A DNA stretch of 7,111 bases from Deltaproteobacteria bacterium (GTDB taxonomy: Bacteria > Myxococcota_A > Polyangia > Haliangiales > Haliangiaceae), in NCBI GenBank assembly GCA_013696695.1, contig JACCYD010000137.1:1-7111 (forward strand), read 5' to 3'. The position numbers and the translations under genes were made by a program. The notes below the pieces were generated by a model. The model saw only the letters and a list, made by a program, of their open reading frames with translations. It was not told the origin of the DNA and ran no database searches. This document shows positions 1 to 5,244 of this stretch, piece by piece (position 1 is the stretch's first letter; every line of letters starts with the position of its first letter).

Positions 1-1
1 G

Positions 2-1000
2 CGCGATGCGATGCGGTGGGCCGGCGAAGATCCGCAGCTCTGCAAGCAAGCCGCCGCCGCCCTCGGCAGGGCGCTATGGGATGCCGCGAAGGCCGAGGGC
101 ATCGCGACGGAGCGCGATCGCACGCGCGTGCGCGAGGCTGCGGACCTGCTGGTCACCGGCGACGAACATGGCCTCGCCGGCGAGGCGCTCGGGGCGATCG
201 GCGATCATCTGTCTGCAGCGAACGCGTATTCGGCGGGTGGGCTCGTCGAGCGGATGGAGGTCGCGCTGTCGAAGGACGACGATCTCGCCAGCAAGCAGCG
301 CGACGAGAAGACGGCGTTCGCCGACTACGAGACCTCGATGCGCGTCGGTCGGCGCGACGAAGCACGCACCGAGCTGGTGCGTGCGGTCGCCGCCGCCGCG
401 CACGCGGGCGAATACCGCCGCAAGCTCGATCACCTCGACACCGCGCTGCTCACCGCGGGCAAGCTCGAGCTGCGCCGTCGAGGCAAGCCGTTGATCGTGG
501 CGTGCGCGGCGCAGAAGCTGGTGCTCGGTCGCGATCAGCTGTGCGACCTGACGCTGCGCGCCGGCGGCGTGTCGCGCCAGCATGCCGAGATCGACCGCGA
601 CGACGGCCACTTCATCTTGCGCGACCTCGACTCGCGCAACGGCACCTCGGTGGCCGGCTTGCCGCTCGCCGGTCGCGTCCCGCTCGTCGGCGCCGGCCGG
701 TTCGGGCTCGGCGACGAATGCAATCTCGACTTCGAGATGGAGGATGCCCGCCTGATCGTGAAGGTCGCGAACGGCCTCGATCGCGGCGTCGCGCTGATCG
801 CAGGCGACGAGGGCGCGAAGCTGTCGCTCGCTCCACTCGGGCTCGGGCTCGATCTGGTCTTCCAGCGTGGCCGCCCGCTGCTCGGCCGCGGCAGCTGTCG
901 CGAGGTGGCGTTCAACCACGAGCCGCTCGGCGATGTTCGAGTCCAGCTGATCCGCGGCGATCGCATCGTCGCCGACGGTGACGAGATCGAGGTCGGCTGA
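2..1000 (+). CDS. FHA-domain protein with N-terminal helical repeats (5' partial)
   Basis: The reading frame is open to the left edge (codons at 2-10 are sense), so the gene probably begins outside the window; the ATG at 11 is only the first Met seen. Numbering from that Met, residues 1-155 are Ala/Glu/Arg-rich amphipathic helices resembling TPR-like repeats. Residues about 160-242 are a forkhead-associated domain. The phosphothreonine-binding positions are present: G173-R174, S188-R189-Q190-H191, and S208-R209-N210-G211-T212. FHA domains read phosphothreonine on kinases or their substrates. Residues about 258-329 form a further beta-rich tail ending GDEIEVG, which looks like a second, degenerate FHA-like fold. 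No signal peptide or TM segment is visible, so the seen part is likely cytosolic. The stop overlaps the kinase start by one base, so the two are probably co-translated. The FHA call is firm; the physiological target is unknown. Confidence 0.9.
   Translation, partial: RDAMRWAGEDPQLCKQAAAALGRALWDAAKAEGIATERDRTRVREAADLLVTGDEHGLAGEALGAIGDHLSAANAYSAGGLVERMEVALSKDDDLASKQRDEKTAFADYETSMRVGRRDEARTELVRAVAAAAHAGEYRRKLDHLDTALLTAGKLELRRRGKPLIVACAAQKLVLGRDQLCDLTLRAGGVSRQHAEIDRDDGHFILRDLDSRNGTSVAGLPLAGRVPLVGAGRFGLGDECNLDFEMEDARLIVKVANGLDRGVALIAGDEGAKLSLAPLGLGLDLVFQRGRPLLGRGSCREVAFNHEPLGDVRVQLIRGDRIVADGDEIEVG
989..992 (+). promoter_or_regulatory. Ribosome binding site of the kinase gene, inside gene 1
   Basis: GAGG lies 7 bases before the ATG at 1000, within the last codons of the FHA gene. 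It supports the ATG at 1000 as the kinase start and implies coupled re-initiation after the overlapping TGA (998-1000). Confidence 0.6.
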
Positions 1001-2430
1001 TGGGGTTCTGGGGTCGACTGTTCGGCAGGAAGCCGGAGCCGCCGCCGGCGCCTTCGCCTGCTCCGAGCCCCGAGCCGCAACACCTCGGCTCCGAGGACGA
1101 GGTCTTCCTCGCGCAACTGGTCGCCGATCTCGCGGCCGGCAAGCGGCGCGAGGAGGTCGGCAACAAGGACGTGCTCGTGCGGATCGACGCCGTATGGACG
1201 TCAGGCCACGAGCGGCTCGCGATCGAGTGGATGGAGAAGCTGCTCAGCGTTCCAGAGGTGCCGCTAGCGCCGACCTCGGCGTTGCGCGCGCTGCTCGTCG
1301 AGCGCTACGAGCAACGCGGCGAGCTCTACACTGCCGTGCTCCACCTCGAGATGTTGATCACCGAGGATGCTCACGCGTTGCGCGCGCACTACTTGCTCGC
1401 CGAGCACGCGCGCCATCGCGGGGACAACGAACGCGCGCTCAAGCACTACGAGATCGTGCTCGGTCGCGATGTCGATTACCCGAACGTGCGCGTCCGCGTC
1501 GAGCGCCTCCGCACGAGTGCCGGTCGCGCCGCTCCCGTCGCCGGCGAGACGATCGCCGCAGGTGATGTCGCGGGCATCCAGGCGGGCGCGCGGTACCGGC
1601 TCGTCCGCGAGCTCGGTCGGGGCGCCACCGGCGTGGTTTATCTCGCACGCGATGCCGAGCTCGAGCGCGACGTCGCCGTCAAGCTGCTCCATCCACACCT
1701 CGCTGGCATCGAGCGCGCCGATGCGCTCGCGCGGTTCTTTCACGAGGCGCGCGTGATGGCATCGCTGCGCCATCCCAACGTCGTCGCGGTGCTCGACATC
1801 GACGAGGCCTCGCGCCGCATCGTGATGGAGCTCGCCGCGGGCGGCACGCTGCGCGATGTCCTGCGCGAACGCGGTGCTCGTCCGCTACGCCGCGCCGTCG
1901 AGCGGCACGGCCAGATCTTGTCGGCGCTGGTCGCCGCGCATCGCCGTGGCATCGTCCACTGCGATCTCAAGCCGGCAAACTTGATGTTCCGCCGCGACGT
2001 CGATCTGCCCGGTGTCGAGGTCATGCTCGGCGACTTCGGCGTCGCCCACCTCCCGGATGCGGCCGGCCACGTCGGTGCCACCGGCAAGCGCGAAGCGATC
2101 GGCACGATCGCGTACATGGCTCCCGAGCAGCGCCGCGGCGACCTGTCACCCGCGGCCGATGTCTACGCGAGTGCGGTGGTGTTGTTCGAGAATGCCTGCG
2201 GACGCACCCCGTGGTCGCGCGACGTGCTGATGGCCGGCACGCGCACGGCCGACGATTTCCTGCTGCCGCAACACGTGATGGCGCAGGCGCCAACGATCGC
2301 CGACGAGATCCAGCATCACCTGCTGCGGATCGGCGACCCCGATCCCGCGAAGCGCCCGACGACGATCCAGGCGCTCGGTGAAGCGCAGCGCCTGCGCGAG
2401 CTGATCATCGCAACCAGCAGCTCGGCCTGA
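1000..2430 (+). CDS. TPR-containing serine/threonine protein kinase (Hanks type, HCD variant)
   Basis: A 476-residue protein. Residues 1-10 (GFWGRLFGR after the Met) are a short basic-aromatic tip, followed by a Pro-rich stretch (11-27). Residues 30-170 are helical, with one good TPR match around 128-161 (A134, G141, A146, Y150, P161). Residues about 199-468 are a eukaryotic-like protein kinase domain: G-loop G206-R-G-A-T-G211, ATP lysine K228, helix-C glutamate E249, catalytic loop H320-C-D322-L-K324-P-A-N327, DFG 345-347, APE 374-376, D387 and R452. All catalytic residues are present, so it should transfer phosphate from ATP to Ser/Thr. The HRD arginine is replaced by cysteine (C321). T369 in the GTIAYMAPE segment is the expected activation-loop phosphosite. 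There is no TM helix and no sensory tail after the kinase, so it is probably cytosolic, with the TPR part as partner-binding module. It overlaps the upstream FHA gene by one base. Confidence 0.95.
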   Translation: MGFWGRLFGRKPEPPPAPSPAPSPEPQHLGSEDEVFLAQLVADLAAGKRREEVGNKDVLVRIDAVWTSGHERLAIEWMEKLLSVPEVPLAPTSALRALLVERYEQRGELYTAVLHLEMLITEDAHALRAHYLLAEHARHRGDNERALKHYEIVLGRDVDYPNVRVRVERLRTSAGRAAPVAGETIAAGDVAGIQAGARYRLVRELGRGATGVVYLARDAELERDVAVKLLHPHLAGIERADALARFFHEARVMASLRHPNVVAVLDIDEASRRIVMELAAGGTLRDVLRERGARPLRRAVERHGQILSALVAAHRRGIVHCDLKPANLMFRRDVDLPGVEVMLGDFGVAHLPDAAGHVGATGKREAIGTIAYMAPEQRRGDLSPAADVYASAVVLFENACGRTPWSRDVLMAGTRTADDFLLPQHVMAQAPTIADEIQHHLLRIGDPDPAKRPTTIQALGEAQRLRELIIATSSSA

Positions 2431-2453
2431 AGCGATCCTGCATGCTTACCTAC

Positions 2454-2606
2454 CGGGGACAGGATCCACCCCTTCAGGTAGGCGACACCATTGGCGTTCT
2501 GGCCCGAAACGTAAAATTGGTTTCCGGACGCTGCGAAAACCGATTTTACGTTTCCGGCCAGATCGTTAGCGATTTCGCGCGCCTGGAGGGGTGGATCCTG
2601 TCCCCG
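2454..2606. repeat. 153-bp long imperfect palindrome (miniature mobile-element-like hairpin) between convergent genes
   Basis: The stretch folds on one axis at base 2530. The outer arms 2454-2473 and 2587-2606 match perfectly over 20 bp and each contains GGATCC. The inner arms 2498-2523 and 2537-2562 pair at 24 of 26 positions. Counted by hand, 60 of 76 opposed positions are Watson-Crick, and 10 of the 16 mismatches are of the transition type (G opposite T, or A opposite C). Weaker pairing continues outward to about 2445/2615. The inner arms are A/T-rich (TTTTACG) compared with the genes around them. The tips GGGGACAGG...CCTGTCCCC resemble hairpins tied to REP-type (RAYT) transposases, from memory only. 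No transposase is encoded and no target duplication is obvious. It fills most of the 212-base gap between the kinase and sensor genes, which converge here, so a transcript entering from either side would form the hairpin and could stop; there is no clear U-tract. Confidence 0.85.
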
Positions 2607-2642
2607 ATGTGCAAGTGCTCGGAAAGAGCGGCCGCTACCGGT

Positions 2643-4427
2643 CTACTCTTCTTTGACGGGCGTGGCCTTGAGCGCGGCCTTGCCCTCTTTGATGTAGACC
2701 GTGAACCGGACCTCGCGGCACCCGGTCTTCGCGATCAGGTCGTCGCGGTTCTTCACCAGCTTCTCGCTGAACTTCTCGTAGGTCAGGCCCGACGTCGGCT
2801 CGTTGCAGCTCTTCTTGACCGCGAGGAACTGGTCGTAGACCTGCCTGAAGTACGGGTCGACGCGCGGCGACGACTCGGGTGACTTCGGCAGCTGTGCTGC
2901 CTGCGACCCACCGAGGATGTCGTCGTCCAACGTGAGCGGTGGAGCGGATTGAGCGGTGATCGAAGGGCTGTTGTTGCCGGCGGCCTCGAAGCCAGTGCCG
3001 ACCAGATCCTGCGGGGGGCGCGGCTGCGGCGTCGGCGTCGAGATGGCGGGGAACGCCGGCGGCGTCTTCCTGACGGGCGGTGGCGTGCCCGGACGAGAGG
3101 GCGGCGGCGTGGGCATGCGCGCGGGCTGCGATCCGGAATCGCCGAACCGGAACTCCGACGGTGGCGGCGAGACAGCTGGGGCAGCGCCACCCGGGCGAAT
3201 GGAAGGCAACGCGGTCGCCAGCAGATCGATCGTGCCGAGGCTGCCTTCAGGCGCGGGGCCGAGCAGCTGATCGAGATCCTTCTTCGCCGTCTTCGCTTCG
3301 CGGCCGAGCTTGTCGATGTGGATGTTCACGCTGCGCGCGATCGATCCGAACTTGCCGGGATGGATGTCCTCGGCCAGACGTTCGGAGTCGCCCTTCGCGA
3401 GCTTGACGGTATCCGCGGCGAGTCGCCGCAGCGGGCGATCGGCTTCGAACAGCATCAGGAAGATGCCGACGCCGAGGGCGAGCAGGAAGCCACCACCGAC
3501 GAGGATCCACGGGAAGCTACCGAAGCCGAGGTCGTCCTTGGTGGCGCCGCCGAGCGTCGCGCCGAACCCGATCTCGGCCGGCTTCTTCGCGAACACCGAG
3601 TAGAACGCACCGCGTGCGCCCGCTTCACCGGGGAGCCGCGCGACGAGCGCGCTGTACGAATCACCGCCGGCACGCACCGCGAGCGGCGTGTTGATGTCGT
3701 TCGTGCAATCGGTGGCGAGCTCGGGGCCTTTGAGCTTCGCGACGCCCTGGGCCATCGTGCTCTGCTCGAGCGCGGCGGCTTCGGTGGCGGCGAGCGTGTC
3801 GTTGTTGAGGTAGAAGCCGAGCTCGACGAGCAGAGACTTGCCGACGATCTTCTTCGCGAATTCGGTGTCGATCTTGTGGCCGAGCACGATCGCGCCGACG
3901 TACTCGGTGCCCTTGATCACCGGCGACGCGGCAACCAGGAACGTCGTGCGGCCGAACATCCAGATGTCGTCGCGCAAGTACCCGGCAAGGGCATCGTCGA
4001 CGAGCGGGCGCCCGGCGAGCACGTCGCCGAACTCGGAATCCTCGTAGCGAACACGCGCGACGACGCGGCCCTTGCGATCGATCAGGATCGCGAACGCCGG
4101 GTTGCGCTTACCCTTGATGCCATCCATCACCGTCTCGCCGATGCCGCGGACGGTCTTCATGCGCTTCTCGTCGAGCGTGGCCTGGGCCGAGGCGTCGGCG
4201 AGCTCGCGCTCGATGTCCTCGTTGCGCGCGAACTTACCGGCCAGGTCGACACGATTGCGCGCGTCGCCCTCGAGCAAGATGTTGATCACGCCGCACGCCA
4301 CGGTGAGCCGCCGCGTCTCCTCTTGCACCGCCGCGCGTTGCGCGGGCCGCGGCATCACGAGCGCGACCGTCAAGGCGATGGCAGCTCCCACCGCGACGAC
4401 GAAGAACCAGATCTTTGACCAGAACAC
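2643..4427 (-). CDS. Membrane sensor-like protein with MXAN_5187-type C-terminal domain
   Basis: A 594-residue protein starting with GTG (4427-4425). This start is chosen because it captures TM1, and a weak GAAG (4437-4434) lies 6 bases upstream. TM1 spans about 6-25, then an extracytoplasmic region 26-304 follows. Its layout of a long helix (33-105), then a beta segment with AILIDRKGRVVARV (112-125), then a second lobe is like double-Cache sensor domains. TM2 spans about 305-327. A HAMP-like helical segment (328-385) continues into the cytoplasm. A Pro/Ser/Thr-rich linker (about 408-475) leads to a compact C-terminal domain (about 525-591) with YEKF (550-553), C541 and C570, and the ending GKAALKATP (582-590). 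I recognise that last part as the domain named after Myxococcus MXAN_5187; its biochemical role is unknown to me. There is no kinase, cyclase or methyl-accepting domain, so how it signals is open. It lies 3 bases downstream of the secreted-protein gene, very likely in the same operon. Confidence 0.85.
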   Translation of the reverse strand: MFWSKIWFFVVAVGAAIALTVALVMPRPAQRAAVQEETRRLTVACGVINILLEGDARNRVDLAGKFARNEDIERELADASAQATLDEKRMKTVRGIGETVMDGIKGKRNPAFAILIDRKGRVVARVRYEDSEFGDVLAGRPLVDDALAGYLRDDIWMFGRTTFLVAASPVIKGTEYVGAIVLGHKIDTEFAKKIVGKSLLVELGFYLNNDTLAATEAAALEQSTMAQGVAKLKGPELATDCTNDINTPLAVRAGGDSYSALVARLPGEAGARGAFYSVFAKKPAEIGFGATLGGATKDDLGFGSFPWILVGGGFLLALGVGIFLMLFEADRPLRRLAADTVKLAKGDSERLAEDIHPGKFGSIARSVNIHIDKLGREAKTAKKDLDQLLGPAPEGSLGTIDLLATALPSIRPGGAAPAVSPPPSEFRFGDSGSQPARMPTPPPSRPGTPPPVRKTPPAFPAISTPTPQPRPPQDLVGTGFEAAGNNSPSITAQSAPPLTLDDDILGGSQAAQLPKSPESSPRVDPYFRQVYDQFLAVKKSCNEPTSGLTYEKFSEKLVKNRDDLIAKTGCREVRFTVYIKEGKAALKATPVKEE

Positions 4428-4430
4428 TGG

Positions 4431-5120
4431 TTACTTCGCCTTCTCTGTCGGGTTTGCGAGCGAAGCGATCTTGATCGTTGGCTCGGTCTTGCCCTTGGCT
4501 GCCACGGTGACCGTCTCGGTCTGCGCGAGCCAGTGATCCTTGAAGAACACGCGGAGCTTGTAGGAGCCCTCCGGGACGTCGAGCTCGAACTTGCCGGCGG
4601 CATCGACGTTCGCGACGTACGGCGTGTTGACGACGACGACCCGGCCGATCAGGTGCGGCGCGTCCTTGTCGGTGATCGTGTAGATCTTCGGCTCGGTGGT
4701 GTTGAACGAGCGCTCGCCGATCTTGGGGTTGATGAGGCCGGTCTGGATCAGCTTCGGATCCTCGAGGGCGACCAGCGTGCGTGCGGTGTTCGAGGTATTG
4801 CGAATCACGACCTGCGCACCCGCCGGCGCGCCGATCACCGGCTTCGCGAACGAGTCACCGACGAGATCCCACTTCACCTGACCAGGACTCTCGGGCTTGG
4901 CGGTGTCGCCATCCTTCTCGAGGGCGACCAGCAACAGCGGCGTGACCGGCACGCCCTGGATCGGTTTCTTCGGATTCTCGACGCGATCGACGAAGCCTTT
5001 GACAGTCGGCGGAGGCCGCTCGGGCGCCGTCGGCAGCTCGATCTTGCCGTGGACCGGGTTGGCGGCGGTGTTGTGATGGACAACCGAGACCAGAATCACC
5101 GGAAGCGCCAGGCGGTGCAT
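4431..5120 (-). CDS. Secreted cupredoxin/carboxypeptidase-regulatory-like protein
   Basis: A 229-residue protein. The ATG at 5120-5118 is the only start possible: the frame upstream meets TAG before any other start codon. Residues 1-20 (Arg3, hydrophobic core, then NTAA) look like a Sec signal peptide, so the mature protein is probably periplasmic or surface-exposed. Residues about 93-208 read as a beta-sandwich. A GAQVVIRNTSNTARTL segment (101-116) is followed by IGRVVVVNTPYVANVD (158-173) and then GKFELDVPEGSYKLRVFF (176-193). This order resembles plastocyanin-like and 'methylamine utilization'-type proteins, in which a cupredoxin-like half runs into a carboxypeptidase-regulatory-like half. 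The usual copper-ligand positions seem lost: the first His is replaced within N111-R114, and no Cys is present. A structural or binding role is therefore more likely than electron transfer. It is the first gene of the pair with the membrane sensor and may supply its extracytoplasmic partner. The fold assignment is by eye. Confidence 0.75.
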   Translation of the reverse strand: MHRLALPVILVSVVHHNTAANPVHGKIELPTAPERPPPTVKGFVDRVENPKKPIQGVPVTPLLLVALEKDGDTAKPESPGQVKWDLVGDSFAKPVIGAPAGAQVVIRNTSNTARTLVALEDPKLIQTGLINPKIGERSFNTTEPKIYTITDKDAPHLIGRVVVVNTPYVANVDAAGKFELDVPEGSYKLRVFFKDHWLAQTETVTVAAKGKTEPTIKIASLANPTEKAK

Positions 5121-5132
5121 GAATCGTTGCCG

Positions 5133-5161
5133 ATCGTAAAACCCGGCACTCCCGACGGCAA
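5133..5161 (-). promoter_or_regulatory. Possible sigma-70-like promoter for the secreted-protein/sensor pair
   Basis: On the minus strand TTGCCG (5161-5156) and TACGAT (5138-5133) are separated by 17 bases, each matching 4 of 6 consensus positions. The -10 box would end 12 bases before the ATG at 5120, giving a very short leader, which fits the lack of a clear Shine-Dalgarno there. Such weak matches also arise by chance in G+C-rich DNA. Confidence 0.3.
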
Positions 5162-5196
5162 GCCGCTACGCCCGCGAACGCATCGGAGAATCGCTC

Positions 5197-5208
5197 TGCG
5201 AATTCGCA
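5197..5208. promoter_or_regulatory. Perfect 12-bp palindrome TGCGAATTCGCA in the divergent intergenic region
   Basis: TGCGAATTCGCA reads identically on both strands. It sits 37 bases before the comEC start and upstream of the proposed minus-strand promoter, in the 124-base gap (5121-5244) shared by two divergent genes. A dimeric regulator could bind here and affect both, but there is only one copy and I recognise no named operator. Confidence 0.25.
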
Positions 5209-5244
5209 ACGCAACCCGGACGCCTTGCCGGCGATAGGCCGCTC

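Noticed and set aside
2434..2600. GATCCTG just after the kinase stop (2434-2440) and again in the right palindrome arm (2594-2600) as a possible target duplication
   Set aside because: The second copy lies inside the element arm rather than flanking it, and the match stops after seven bases.
2442..2882. 146-codon plus-strand frame running through the palindrome
   Set aside because: Its first part is palindrome sequence and the rest is antisense to the sensor gene; no ribosome binding site or recognisable domain.
2949..4418. 489-codon open frame on the plus strand opposite the sensor gene
   Set aside because: Arg/Glu/Ala-rich composition without domains, antisense to a gene with clear TM segments and a recognisable C-terminal domain; a product of G+C-rich codon bias.
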